Positions 8,111 through 16,851 of a stretch of 64,000 bases of DNA are shown here, piece after piece. The DNA is from Siculibacillus lacustris. GTDB lineage: Bacteria > Pseudomonadota > Alphaproteobacteria > Rhizobiales > Ancalomicrobiaceae. Numbering within the stretch: position 1 is the first letter of the stretch; each line of letters starts with the position of its first letter. A program made the position numbers and the translations under genes. Location of the stretch: the NCBI RefSeq assembly GCF_004328075.1, contig NZ_SJFN01000025.1, positions 1 to 64,000 on the forward strand, given 5' to 3'. The notes below the pieces were generated by a model, which was not told where the DNA came from, searched no databases, and saw only the letters and a program-made list of their open reading frames with translations.

Positions 8111-9180
8111 CAAGCAGCATCCTGAACGTTCGAGCCACCGAGATCGACGAGACCGTCGAGTTGCGGGATCACGTTGCAGCCGAACCGCTCGAGCGAGGCC
8201 AGAGTCTCGCGTCGACCGATGCCGGCGAAGCCCATGAAGCACGACAGATGGGTCGGCCCGAGGGCCTCGATCTCCTCCCGCAACTTGTCGGCACAGTAGT
8301 CGGCCGAGCCGATCACCGCGGTCTGCAGGAAGTCGTCGAGCGGCGGTTCGTCGTTGAGCGGCATCAGACGCAGGAACGGCCCGTCGCGGGTCGGCCGGAC
8401 CGTCGACAGGGGCACCGCGGCGCGGGCGAGATCGCGGACACAGGCGGCGGCATGACGCGCGTCGCCGGGATCGTCGGTGACGTAGATGTAGCGCTGGACA
8501 GCGAGCGGCATCTCCGTCGACCCGCCGCCCGCCGCCCAGCGCTCGGCGATGAGATCGCGGAAGGCCTTGGCCGCCGGCAGGCCGCGGTGGCCGAAGCTCA
8601 TGAACGGCGTGTGGCCGCCCTCGGCCATGCGGGCGACGATCGAGGGATGGCTGGAGGCAACGAAGACCTCCGGCATCGCCAGCCCGAAGGGGCGCATCGA
8701 CAGTTCGGTCCGCGGAATGTCAAAGCGTTCACCGTGGAACTCGACGACACCGGAGGTCAGCCCCTGCTCGAGGATCGACCAGGCTTCCAGCATGGTCTGG
8801 TGGCGATAGGAGGGGTCCACCCGGTAGCGGTCGAATTCATAGGGCTGGTAGCCGCAGCCGAGCCCGAGCACCAGGCGTCCGCGGGTGATCAGATCGGAGA
8901 AGGCGGCCTCCTGGACGATGCGCAGAGGATCGTAGAACGGCAGCGCCAGCACCGCCGGGCCGAGCCGGATCCGCGAGGTCTGCGCCGCGCAGTGCGACAC
9001 CATCAGCAGCGACGACGGGCAGATCGAATGGTTGGTGAACTGGTGTTCGGCAAACCAGGCGACGTCGAAGCCGAAATCTTCGGCCATCCGCACGGTGTCG
9101 ACGGTCGTCCGCAGCACCGAAGCCGGCGAGGTGTTGCGATCATAGAGCCCCATCAGGCTGAACAGACCCAGCTTCGCCAT
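8110..9180 (-). CDS. LLM-class flavin-dependent monooxygenase (copy 1)
   Basis: A 356-residue luciferase-like (TIM barrel) monooxygenase that would use reduced flavin supplied by a separate reductase. Diagnostic segments are KLGLFSLMGL at the N-terminus, AEDFGFDVAWFAEHQFTNH, SRIRLGPAVLALPFYDPLRIVQE, LVLGLGCGYQPYEFDRY and FVASSHPSIV. A GGAGGGCGGA ribosome site precedes the ATG. It is about 40-45% similar by eye to the protein at 10160-11248, across the divergent promoter, so the two may be paralogues acting in one pathway or as a heteromer. The substrate is unknown. Confidence 0.92.
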   Translation of the reverse strand: MAKLGLFSLMGLYDRNTSPASVLRTTVDTVRMAEDFGFDVAWFAEHQFTNHSICPSSLLMVSHCAAQTSRIRLGPAVLALPFYDPLRIVQEAAFSDLITRGRLVLGLGCGYQPYEFDRYRVDPSYRHQTMLEAWSILEQGLTSGVVEFHGERFDIPRTELSMRPFGLAMPEVFVASSHPSIVARMAEGGHTPFMSFGHRGLPAAKAFRDLIAERWAAGGGSTEMPLAVQRYIYVTDDPGDARHAAACVRDLARAAVPLSTVRPTRDGPFLRLMPLNDEPPLDDFLQTAVIGSADYCADKLREEIEALGPTHLSCFMGFAGIGRRETLASLERFGCNVIPQLDGLVDLGGSNVQDAA

Positions 9181-9205
9181 TCCGCCCTCCAAGCTCCGGG
9201 AGAAC

Positions 9206-9234
9206 AAACTATCGCTTCCGCACATCCTCATCAA
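9206..9234 (-). promoter_or_regulatory. Putative sigma70 promoter of the leftward monooxygenase-LysR unit
   Basis: On the minus strand TTGATG (plus 9229-9234) and TAGTTT (plus 9206-9211) are separated by 17 bases, 26 bases upstream of the gene start. The -35 box abuts a CTAAT-type half-site, the usual arrangement for LysR-activated promoters. Confidence 0.5.
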
Positions 9235-9309
9235 ATTAGTTTTTCTAATCGAGTAATTAGGAGGCGATAGAGCCATTACTCGACAGCCGAATTGGAATAG
9301 ATGCATTAG
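9235..9309. promoter_or_regulatory. Putative GcvA-type LysR operator (four CTAAT half-sites)
   Basis: ATTAG occurs at 9235-9239, 9256-9260 and 9305-9309, and CTAAT at 9245-9249. The first three form two overlapping dyads with 5- and 6-base spacers, about 10 bases apart, i.e. on one face of the helix. CTAAT is the published recognition element of E. coli GcvA, and the adjacent regulator gene is of the GcvA group. The block lies between the two divergent monooxygenase operons and is AT-rich in a GC-rich genome. Confidence 0.6.
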
Positions 9310-9377
9310 AAATGATCGTTTGATCGATCCATGATCACGAGGAACACTTGCCGTCGTCGAGCGATGGTGAGGGCGTC

Positions 9378-10109
9378 ATGAATGGAAAGAACGTATTAGT
9401 CACCGGAGGCGCCAGTGGATTGGGACGCTCCGTGTGTCTACTCCTGGCCGAGGCCGGTGCCGGCGTAGTTGTCGCCGACATCGACGCAGTGGCCGGCCGC
9501 GCGGTGGCGGCCGAGATCTCGGCGGCCGGCGGTCGCGCGACTTCCCTGGTGGGCGACATTACTCTACGTGCATCCGCTTACGCACTATTCCAGAGTGCGG
9601 TGGCGGACGTCGGGGCGATCCACGGCCTCGTCAACTGCGCCGGGATCTATCCGCGTCGGCCGATCCTGGAGATCGGCGATGCCGATTGGGATGCCAGCTT
9701 CGCCGTCAACGTCCGCGGCCTGTCGCACATGACATCGGCAGCGGTCGAGCACATGCGGGCCATCGGCGGAGGCCGCATCGTCAACGTCTCGTCGATCGAC
9801 GCCTTCAAGGCGCATCCCGCCAATGCCCACTACGCGGCGATGAAGGCGGCGGTGGTCAGCCTCACTAAGAGTTTCGGCGAAGCCTTCGCCGCCGACGGCA
9901 TCCTGGTCAACGGCGTCGCGCCGGCGGCGATCGCCACCGAAAAAGCCAAGGCCGCGGGCTTTCTCGGCGAATTCGCCGCCAAGACACCGATCGGCCGGGC
10001 GGCCGACCCGAGCGACGTCGCCGAGGTCATCCTCTTTCTCGTCTCCGAGCGCAACCGATACATGGTAGGTGAAACGATCGCGATCAGCGGTGGTTACTTC
10101 ATCCCCTGA
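9378..10109 (+). CDS. SDR family NAD(P)-dependent oxidoreductase
   Basis: A 243-residue classical short-chain dehydrogenase. It has the cofactor motif VTGGASGLGRSV (TGxxxGxG), VVADID after beta-2 (Asp suggests NAD preference), NCAGIYPRRP, the catalytic Ser in RIVNVSSIDAF, YAAMK (Tyr-xxx-Lys) and the C-terminal GETIAISGGYF. The start at 9378 follows GGTGAGGG. It is the first gene of the rightward operon and 50 bases before the second monooxygenase. The likely role is oxidation or reduction of an alcohol or ketone intermediate of the same catabolic route; the substrate cannot be told from the sequence. Confidence 0.93.
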   Translation: MNGKNVLVTGGASGLGRSVCLLLAEAGAGVVVADIDAVAGRAVAAEISAAGGRATSLVGDITLRASAYALFQSAVADVGAIHGLVNCAGIYPRRPILEIGDADWDASFAVNVRGLSHMTSAAVEHMRAIGGGRIVNVSSIDAFKAHPANAHYAAMKAAVVSLTKSFGEAFAADGILVNGVAPAAIATEKAKAAGFLGEFAAKTPIGRAADPSDVAEVILFLVSERNRYMVGETIAISGGYFIP

Positions 10110-10159
10110 CGGAATTCGTGCATCGGGCGTCAAGAACCAGTCATCACGGGATTTGAACC

Positions 10160-11248
10160 ATGAAATTCGGTATCTTCAACTTGATGGGGTTGCGTGACAA
10201 CCCGAAGGGTATCGCCGGTGTCCTCTCGGATACGCGCGACATGGTGAAACTGGCGGAAGACATCGGCTTCGACATCGCCTGGTTCGCCGAACATCACTTC
10301 ACCAACTATTCGATCAGCATCTCGCCGCTGATGACCGCCGCCCATCTCGCGGGGCACACCGACCGCATCCGCCTCGGCGCCGGCGTCGTCGTCCTGCCGC
10401 TCTATCATCCGCTGCGCGTCGCCCAGGAGATCGCCTTCCTCGACCAGATCAGCGGCGGCCGCGCGGTGCTCGGGGTCGGCACCGGCTATCAGGCCTACGA
10501 GTTCCAGCGCTACGGCGCCGACGTCGCCAAGAAGACCGAGATCTTCCTCGAATATTGGGCGGTGGTCGAACAGGTTCTCACCGAAGGTCGGGCCGCCTTC
10601 CAGGGGCGCTGGGTGAACGTGCCGGAGACGGTGTTCACGGTGCGCACGGTCGGCAATCGCATGCCCGACCTCTATTGCACCTCGCCGCATCCGCCGATCC
10701 TCGCGGCCATCGCCCGGCACGGCGGCATTCCGTTCATCACCGCCGGCTGGCGCGGCTCGCAGGTGCTGTTCGAGATGGCCGAACAGGTGCGCGCCGCCTG
10801 GGTCGCCGGTGGCCTCGACGGACCGTCGATGCCGATCGCCGTCCAGCAGTACGTCCATGTCACCGACAGTCGGTCGGAAGCGTTGGAGGCGGCGGAACGG
10901 GCCCGCTACGTCGGCCGGATGGTCCAGGCGCTGCGCGATCCGAAGATCGATCTCGAGACCAGTTTCGTCCAGGCGCCGCCGCTGCCCGACGAACCCACCC
11001 TCGAAGGCTTCGCCGACAACCTGTTGATCGGCGACCCCCATCTGGTCGCGGCGCGTCTGGTCGCCGAGATCCGGCGGCTCGGGCCGCTCCACTACAACTG
11101 CTTCTTCCAGTTCGGCGACATGCCGATCGCCCGGGCGCGGCGGTCGTTGGAGCGCTTCGGTGCCGAGGTGCTGCCGCTGGTCGAACGCGAAGTCGGGCCC
11201 TTGGCCGAGATCGGTCACCGCCGAGGAGTGACCGCCGCCGCCGAGTGA
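10160..11248 (+). CDS. LLM-class flavin-dependent monooxygenase (copy 2)
   Basis: A 362-residue bacterial luciferase-like monooxygenase: MKFGIFNLMGLRDNP, KLAEDIGFDIAWFAEHHFTN, DRIRLGAGVVVLPLYHPLRVAQE, AVLGVGTGYQAYEFQRY, YCTSPHPPILAAIARHGGIPF and VQQYVHVTDSRSEA. It parallels copy 1 along its length. It lies between an SDR and a complete branched-chain-type ABC transporter whose operon ends with a flavin reductase, the expected partner of a two-component monooxygenase. Oxygenation of an imported substrate is the natural inference. Confidence 0.92.
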   Translation: MKFGIFNLMGLRDNPKGIAGVLSDTRDMVKLAEDIGFDIAWFAEHHFTNYSISISPLMTAAHLAGHTDRIRLGAGVVVLPLYHPLRVAQEIAFLDQISGGRAVLGVGTGYQAYEFQRYGADVAKKTEIFLEYWAVVEQVLTEGRAAFQGRWVNVPETVFTVRTVGNRMPDLYCTSPHPPILAAIARHGGIPFITAGWRGSQVLFEMAEQVRAAWVAGGLDGPSMPIAVQQYVHVTDSRSEALEAAERARYVGRMVQALRDPKIDLETSFVQAPPLPDEPTLEGFADNLLIGDPHLVAARLVAEIRRLGPLHYNCFFQFGDMPIARARRSLERFGAEVLPLVEREVGPLAEIGHRRGVTAAAE

Positions 11249-11316
11249 CCCCTTGCCATGACGGATTTCGGCCCGCGGTCGATCGCCGACGCGGGTTTCC
11301 AAGAGGAGGACTCCAC

Positions 11317-12552
11317 ATGAACTGGTTCGGATCCACCACCCTCGCTGCATCCCTCGTGGTGATCGCCTGTGCTCCGCTACGAGCCGAGACGCTCGGTCCG
11401 GTGACCGACGAACTCGGCGTGGTCAAGATCCTCAAGGGTCAGCCGATCCTGATCGGCGGCTATGCCTCCCAGTCGGGCGGCGACACCAACCAGGGCATCG
11501 CCGAACTCCACGGCGCCGAGCTCGCCCTCAAGGACTTCGGCGGCAAGGTCCGCGGCTTTCCGGTCAAGTTCAACACCGAGGACGCCCAGTGTACCGCCGA
11601 GGGCGGCCAGACGGCGGCGACCAAGCTCGCCGCCAACCGGCAGTTGGTCGCGGTGGTCGGTCCGTCCTGCTCGAGCGGCGCGCGGGTCGGCGCCCCGATC
11701 CTGTGGAACCTCGGCATCCCGTCGATCGGCATCGGCGCCACGGCCCCCGGCCTGACCGCGACCGACCGGCCCGCCGGCTTCAAGGGCTTCCTGCGGGTCG
11801 TCCCGAACGACCTCAAGTCGGCAGAATTCCAGGTCGACTGGGTGCGCTCCAAGCTCGGTCTCGGCAGCGTCGCCACTATCCACGACGGCAGTCCCTATAC
11901 CGAGCAACTGGTTCGGGCCTTCGAGAAGGATTTCGTCGCCAAGGGCGGCAAGGTCGTCGCTTCGGAAGCGATCGGTCCCTCCGACAACGACCTCCGCCCG
12001 GTCCTGACGCGCATCGCCGGGCGCAAGCCCGATCTGATCTTCACGCCGGTGTTCGTGTCGAGCACCGGCTTCCTGCTGCGCCAGAAGGGCGAGGTGGCCG
12101 GCCTCAAGGACACGCCGGTCCTGGGCGGCGAGGGCGTCTTCAGCGCCAACATCATCGAGGCGGCCGGCCCGGCGGTGATCGGCTTCCGCATCGTCGGACC
12201 GTCCACCGAGCAGTTCTCCCAGCGTTTCCCGAGCTTCGTGAAGGCCTTCGAGACGGAGTTCGGCGAGGCGCCGACCGGCGGCTTCTCGGCCTGGGGCTAC
12301 GACGCGATGCTGGTCGCCCTGAAGGGGGGCGAGGCGGTGGCCAAGGCCGACGCCGACGGCAACCTCTACATCGGACGCAAGGCGCTGCGCGACGCGCTGT
12401 TCGCCACCCGGGATCTCCCCGGGCTGACCGGCAAATTGACCTGCTCGGCCGAGGGCGACTGCGGCGCCTCGATCTATGCGATCTGGGAATTCGCCGATGC
12501 GTCGCCGACCAGCTTCGCCCCCGGCACCAATCCGAAGAAGGTCTTCCCGTGA
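11317..12552 (+). CDS. Branched-chain-type ABC transporter substrate-binding protein
   Basis: A 411-residue periplasmic protein of the LivJ/LivK (Peripla_BP_6) family. The signal peptide ends near APLRA (about residue 23). The mature part has ILIGGYASQSGGDTNQGIAELHGAELAL, AVVGPSCSSGARVGAPILW, GFLRVVPNDLKSAEFQVDW, TIHDGSPYTEQL and AWGYDAMLVALKGGEA, plus two C-terminal cysteines (LTCSAEGDCGAS) that may form a disulfide. AAGAGGAGGA precedes the ATG. The stop overlaps the permease start as TGATG. The operon context suggests it binds the substrate of the monooxygenase pathway rather than leucine. Confidence 0.93.
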   Translation: MNWFGSTTLAASLVVIACAPLRAETLGPVTDELGVVKILKGQPILIGGYASQSGGDTNQGIAELHGAELALKDFGGKVRGFPVKFNTEDAQCTAEGGQTAATKLAANRQLVAVVGPSCSSGARVGAPILWNLGIPSIGIGATAPGLTATDRPAGFKGFLRVVPNDLKSAEFQVDWVRSKLGLGSVATIHDGSPYTEQLVRAFEKDFVAKGGKVVASEAIGPSDNDLRPVLTRIAGRKPDLIFTPVFVSSTGFLLRQKGEVAGLKDTPVLGGEGVFSANIIEAAGPAVIGFRIVGPSTEQFSQRFPSFVKAFETEFGEAPTGGFSAWGYDAMLVALKGGEAVAKADADGNLYIGRKALRDALFATRDLPGLTGKLTCSAEGDCGASIYAIWEFADASPTSFAPGTNPKKVFP

Positions 12553-13640
12553 TGGCCCCTCGGCACGAACGGCTCGAAGCCCTCGCCGAATGGCGGCGGC
12601 AATCGACCTGGGTCGACGGTGTTCTCCTCGCCATCCGGCTCGGCGTCGCGGCGACGATCCTCGTGGGCTTCGGCGGCAGTCTCGTCGCCGGCACCTACTC
12701 GATCGGCAACATCGCCTCCTTCGTGGTCTTCGGCCTGACGATCGGTTGCATCTACGCGCTGGTCGCGCTCGGCTACACGATGGTCTACGGCATCCTGCGG
12801 ATGATCAACTTCGCCCATGGCGACGTGATGATGGTGGGATCCTTCGGCGGACTCTTCGCGGCGGACGCTCTGTCCGGCGCGGGGGTGCTCGAGGCGGCGC
12901 CGCTCCTGTCGCTGCCGCTGGTGGTGGCGGCAGGCATGGTGGTGGGCGCCGGCGTCGCCCTCGGCGTCGAGCGCATCGCCTACCGGCCCTTCCTGCACGT
13001 TCGGTCGCTGGCGCCGCTGATCTGCGCCATCGGCATGTCCTTCGTCCTGCAATATGCCGCCCGCGGCCTGTTCGGCTCGCGCAACCGAGCCTATCCCGGT
13101 TTCGGTTGGATGGAGCGGACCTTCGAGGTCGGCGGCCTGACCATCCCGATGTTGCAGGTGGTGGCCTTCGTCGCCGCCGGCGTGATGCTCGCCGGCCTGC
13201 TGGCGGTCGTGCGTCTCACCCGCCTCGGGCGCGCCATGCGAGCGGTCGCCGAAGATCGCGACGCGGCGGCTCTGGTCGGCATCGACGTCGGTCGGGTGAT
13301 CGTCGCCACCTTCGCCATCGGCGGTGCGATGGCCGGCGTCGCCGGCGTGCTCTACGCCCTGGTCTTCAAGCAGATCACGGTGTTCCTCGGCTTCTCGCTG
13401 GGGATCAAGGGCTTCGCCGCCGCCATCCTCGGGGGCATCGGCAATTTGCCGGGCGCCCTGGTCGGCGGTCTGGTGCTCGGCCTCGCCGAGGCACTGGGGC
13501 CGGCGTTGTTGCTCGAGGGCTTCGCCCTGCCGGCGCCCTATCAGTTCAAGGACGTCATCGGCTACGCCATGCTGGTCATGGTGTTGATCTTCCGTCCCCA
13601 GGGGCTGCTCGGCGAACGCCTCGCCGACAAGAGGGCCTGA
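12552..13640 (+). CDS. LivH-type ABC transporter permease
   Basis: A 362-residue integral membrane protein with about eight hydrophobic segments. The LivH signature spans residues 55-100: FGLTIGCIYALVALGYTMVYG, RMINFAHGDVMMVGSF. Also present are ERIAYRPFLHVRSLAPLICAIG, GRAMRAVAEDRDAAALVGIDV (cytoplasmic coupling loop) and GFAAAILGGIGNLPGALVGG. A 45-residue extension precedes the first core helix. It starts one base inside the binding-protein stop and ends four bases before the second permease. It forms the inner-membrane channel with the next gene. Confidence 0.93.
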   Translation: MAPRHERLEALAEWRRQSTWVDGVLLAIRLGVAATILVGFGGSLVAGTYSIGNIASFVVFGLTIGCIYALVALGYTMVYGILRMINFAHGDVMMVGSFGGLFAADALSGAGVLEAAPLLSLPLVVAAGMVVGAGVALGVERIAYRPFLHVRSLAPLICAIGMSFVLQYAARGLFGSRNRAYPGFGWMERTFEVGGLTIPMLQVVAFVAAGVMLAGLLAVVRLTRLGRAMRAVAEDRDAAALVGIDVGRVIVATFAIGGAMAGVAGVLYALVFKQITVFLGFSLGIKGFAAAILGGIGNLPGALVGGLVLGLAEALGPALLLEGFALPAPYQFKDVIGYAMLVMVLIFRPQGLLGERLADKRA

Positions 13641-13644
13641 AGCC

Positions 13645-15315
13645 ATGTCGAGTTTCGATATCGTCACCAGTTCGTTCCGCATCCACCGCCGACGCGGCCA
13701 TGCCGTGGCGGAGGCCGTCCGGGCCGGCGCCTTCGCCGGGGCGGCGGCGATCGCCTTCGCTCTGGTCGGCGCCTATCTGATCATGGATCGCCGCTTCGTC
13801 GTCGAAGACATCATCACTCTGGCTCAGACCGTGGTCCTGCTGTTCGTCCTCGGCGGCGGCCATGCGGCGGCCCGCAGTGCCGCTCGCGACGGCGCGACGG
13901 CCGCCACGGCGATCGGGTTCGGCGCCCTCGCCGGGCTCGTCGCGGGCCTGCTCTTCGCCGCGGCGATCCTGCTGGTCGCCCATGTCGGGCTGCGCAGCCA
14001 CCTCGTCGCGGCCAGTCCGATGTTGGTGAGGGCCGTCACCTTCCTCGGCGCGCCCGGATCGGCGGTGGCCGCCGCCGTGCTGGTGACGGCGGGCACCGCC
14101 GCCGGCAGCGTCGGCGCCGCGGCGGCGATGCTGCGCGCCGACCGGCGTACCGCGGTCCTGATCGGTCTGGCGGCCCTGCTCGGGGCGGGCCTGTTCCGCG
14201 ACGTTTTCGCCGGACTGCTCCACAATCTGCCGGGCCTCGCCGCCCTCGAGCCGATGGTCTTCGGGGTCGGCGGGGTCACCCCCGTGGCGGCGGCGGTCAT
14301 CGCGGTCGGCGCCGCCGGCCTCTCGCTCGTCCTCCACCATCGCCGGCGGCCGCCGATCGCCGCATCGACGCGGCGGCGGATCGAAGGCGTGCTGCTCGTC
14401 GTGCTCCTGGTGCTGGTGCCGCTGGTCACCGACGCCTTCGTCGCCCAGGTGGCGATGCTCGTCGGCCTCTACGTGCTGATGGCGATGGGGCTCAACATCG
14501 AACTCGGCCTGGCCGGTCTGGTCGACCTCGGCTTCGTCGCCTTCTTCGCGGTCGGCGCCTATACGATGGCTCTGGCCTGTTCGTCCGATCCCCGGGCCGC
14601 GGTGCATCTGTCGTTCTGGCTGGCGCTGCCGCTGGCCACGACGATCGCCGCCGTCGCCGGCCTCCTGTTCGGTCTGCCGGTGCTCCGGGTGCGCGGCGAC
14701 TATCTGGCGATGGCGACGCTCGGTCTCGGCGAGATCGTCCGCGTGCTGGTCGTGTCCGACGCGATGAAGCCCTATCTCGGCGGATCGCAGGGCATCATCG
14801 AGATCGCCCGACCGAGCCTCGGCGGTTGGACCCTCGACACGCCGCTCCAGTTCTACTTTCTCGCGCTGATCCTGGCGGCCCTCGTCGGTCTCGTCTCGTG
14901 GCGCCTGCAACACTCGCGCATCGGCCGCGCCTGGCTCGCCATCCGCGAGGACGAGGACGTCGCCCAGGCGCTCGGCATCGATCTCGTCGCCGCCAAGCTG
15001 CTCGCCTACACCGTCGGCGCCGCCTTCGCCGGGATGGCCGGCGCGGTCTTCGCAGCGCTGATCGGCTCGGTCTACCCGCACTCCTTTCAACTGGCGATCT
15101 CGATCAACGTCCTGGCGATCCTGGTGATCGGCGGGCTAGGCAGCCTGCCCGGGGTGGTGGTCGGGTCGCTGGTGCTGATCGGCCTTCCGGAGCTCCTGCG
15201 GGAATTCGGGGAGTTCCGCTACCTGTTCTACGGCATCGCCCTGGTGGTGACGATGCATCTCAAGACCGAAGGCCTGTGGCCGGCGGTGGCACGTCAGGAG
15301 GCGACCGATGCCTGA
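13645..15315 (+). CDS. LivM-type ABC transporter permease with long N-terminal membrane extension
   Basis: A 556-residue permease, against roughly 300-450 for typical LivM. The LivM core begins at about residue 265: MLVGLYVLMAMGLNIELGLAG, VDLGFVAFFAVGAYTMAL, VLRVRGDYLAMATLGLGEIV, GSQGI, RAWLAIREDEDVAQALGIDL (coupling loop) and AISINVLAILVIGGLGSLPG. The preceding ~250 residues contain several Ala/Val/Leu-rich helices (e.g. TAIGFGALAGLVAGLLFAAA) with no family I recognise. The reading frame is continuous and high-GC, so the extension is probably real; an internal start cannot be excluded. The stop overlaps the ATPase gene by 8 bases. Confidence 0.9.
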   Translation: MSSFDIVTSSFRIHRRRGHAVAEAVRAGAFAGAAAIAFALVGAYLIMDRRFVVEDIITLAQTVVLLFVLGGGHAAARSAARDGATAATAIGFGALAGLVAGLLFAAAILLVAHVGLRSHLVAASPMLVRAVTFLGAPGSAVAAAVLVTAGTAAGSVGAAAAMLRADRRTAVLIGLAALLGAGLFRDVFAGLLHNLPGLAALEPMVFGVGGVTPVAAAVIAVGAAGLSLVLHHRRRPPIAASTRRRIEGVLLVVLLVLVPLVTDAFVAQVAMLVGLYVLMAMGLNIELGLAGLVDLGFVAFFAVGAYTMALACSSDPRAAVHLSFWLALPLATTIAAVAGLLFGLPVLRVRGDYLAMATLGLGEIVRVLVVSDAMKPYLGGSQGIIEIARPSLGGWTLDTPLQFYFLALILAALVGLVSWRLQHSRIGRAWLAIREDEDVAQALGIDLVAAKLLAYTVGAAFAGMAGAVFAALIGSVYPHSFQLAISINVLAILVIGGLGSLPGVVVGSLVLIGLPELLREFGEFRYLFYGIALVVTMHLKTEGLWPAVARQEATDA

Positions 15316-16135
15316 TCCGAGCGATCTGCTCCTCGATGTCCGGGCGTTGGGCAAACGCTTCGGCGGACTGGTGGCGGTGCGTGAGGTCGATCTCGCCGTC
15401 CGGCGCGGCAGCGTCCACGCGATCATCGGACCGAACGGTGCCGGCAAGACCACCGCCTTCAACTGCATCACCTCCTTCGTCAAGCCGACGAGCGGGCGGA
15501 TCCTGCTCGACGGCGAGCGCATCGACGGCCTCGCGCCGCATCGCATCGCCGCCCACGGTGTGGCGCGCACCTATCAGAACGTCCGGCTGTTCGCCAACAT
15601 GACGGCCATCGAGAACGTGCTGGTCGGCGAGCACCTGCGACTGCGGACGTCGTTCCTCGACATCGTCCTGCGCAACGGTCGCTTCCACCGGGAGGAGACC
15701 GCGGCGCGGGCCCGCGCCCGCGACCTCCTCGACTTCGTCGGGATCGGGCCGCGCGCCGGCCTGCTCGCCCGGGCCATGCCCTACGGCGACCAGCGCCGAC
15801 TGGAGATCGCCCGCGCGCTGGCGACGCGACCGCGGCTGCTGATGCTCGACGAGCCGGCGGCGGGGATGAACCCGGCGGAAGGCATGGCGTTGGTTCGCCT
15901 GATCGAGCGGATCCGCGACGATCTCGGCGTCACCGTCCTCCTGATCGAGCACCACATGCGCGTGGTGATGGCGATCTCCGAGCGGATCACCGTGTTCGAT
16001 CGGGGCGCCGTGCTCGCCGAAGGCGCGCCGAACGACATCCAGAACGACGACCGGGTGATCGCCGCCTATCTCGGCACCCGATCGACCCAGGAGGCCCATG
16101 CGGTGAAGCTGCGAGCGGAGGCACGAACGGCATGA
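15308..16135 (+). CDS. LivG-type ABC transporter ATP-binding protein
   Basis: A 275-residue ATPase. Walker A is GPNGAGKTT, the Q-loop lies in VARTYQNVRLF, the signature region reads MPYGDQRRLEIARAL (a LivG-like degenerate signature), Walker B is LLMLDEPAAGMNP, and the H-loop is LIEHHMRVVMAI. The AGMNP..E after Walker B and the long insert between the Q-loop and signature (LRTSFLDIVL..) are LivG features. It overlaps the LivM-type gene by 8 bases and the LivF-type gene by an ATGA. It powers uptake with its partner ATPase. Confidence 0.95.
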   Translation: MPDPSDLLLDVRALGKRFGGLVAVREVDLAVRRGSVHAIIGPNGAGKTTAFNCITSFVKPTSGRILLDGERIDGLAPHRIAAHGVARTYQNVRLFANMTAIENVLVGEHLRLRTSFLDIVLRNGRFHREETAARARARDLLDFVGIGPRAGLLARAMPYGDQRRLEIARALATRPRLLMLDEPAAGMNPAEGMALVRLIERIRDDLGVTVLLIEHHMRVVMAISERITVFDRGAVLAEGAPNDIQNDDRVIAAYLGTRSTQEAHAVKLRAEARTA

Positions 16136-16851
16136 GCAAGGTTCTCGAGGTCAGCGACCTGACCGTCGCCTACGGCGCCATCCGGGCCGTCCGCAACGTG
16201 AGCTTCCGGGTCGAGCCGGGCGAACTCGTCACCATCGTCGGCGCCAACGGGGCCGGCAAGACCACGGTGCTCAACGCCCTGTGCGGACTGCGCGACATCC
16301 GCGGCGGCCGGATCCGCCTCGGCACCACCGACATCACGCATCTGCCGCCGCAGGACCGCGTGGCGCTCGGCCTGTCGCAGGTTCCCGAAGGGCGGCGCCT
16401 CTTTCCCCGCATGACCGTGGCGGAGAACCTGGAGATCGGGGCCTACACCCGACGCGAGGCCGCCGCCGTCGCCGCCGATCTCGAATGGGTGCTGGAACTG
16501 TTTCCGCGGCTGCGCGAACGCGGCCGCCAGTTGGCGGGAACCCTGTCGGGCGGCGAGCAGCAGATGGTGGCGATGGGTCGGGCGGTGATGGCGCGACCCG
16601 ACGTCCTGGTGCTCGACGAGCCGACGATGGGGCTGGCGCCGCAGATCGTCGATCTCGTGCTCGACGCGCTGCGGGCGATCAACGCCAACGGCGTCACCGT
16701 GCTGCTCGTCGAGCAGAATGCCTACCGGGCCCTGGAGATCGCCGACAGGGCCTTCGTGCTCGAATCCGGCGAGATCGTGATGACCGGCACCGGGGCCGAG
16801 CTGCTCGATCACCCCGACATCCGTAACGCCTATCTCGGATACGACGCATGA
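16132..16851 (+). CDS. LivF-type ABC transporter ATP-binding protein
   Basis: A 239-residue ATPase of the LivF group. Walker A is GANGAGKTT, followed by LSQVPEGRRLFPRMTVAENLEIGAY, the signature TLSGGEQQMVAMGRAVM, Walker B VLVLDEPTMGLAPQIV and LLVEQNAYRALEIADRAFVLE. The EGRRLFP..TV and MGLAP motifs separate LivF from LivG. ATGA overlaps join it to the genes on both sides. It completes a five-gene transporter (11317-16851). Confidence 0.95.
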   Translation: MSKVLEVSDLTVAYGAIRAVRNVSFRVEPGELVTIVGANGAGKTTVLNALCGLRDIRGGRIRLGTTDITHLPPQDRVALGLSQVPEGRRLFPRMTVAENLEIGAYTRREAAAVAADLEWVLELFPRLRERGRQLAGTLSGGEQQMVAMGRAVMARPDVLVLDEPTMGLAPQIVDLVLDALRAINANGVTVLLVEQNAYRALEIADRAFVLESGEIVMTGTGAELLDHPDIRNAYLGYDA

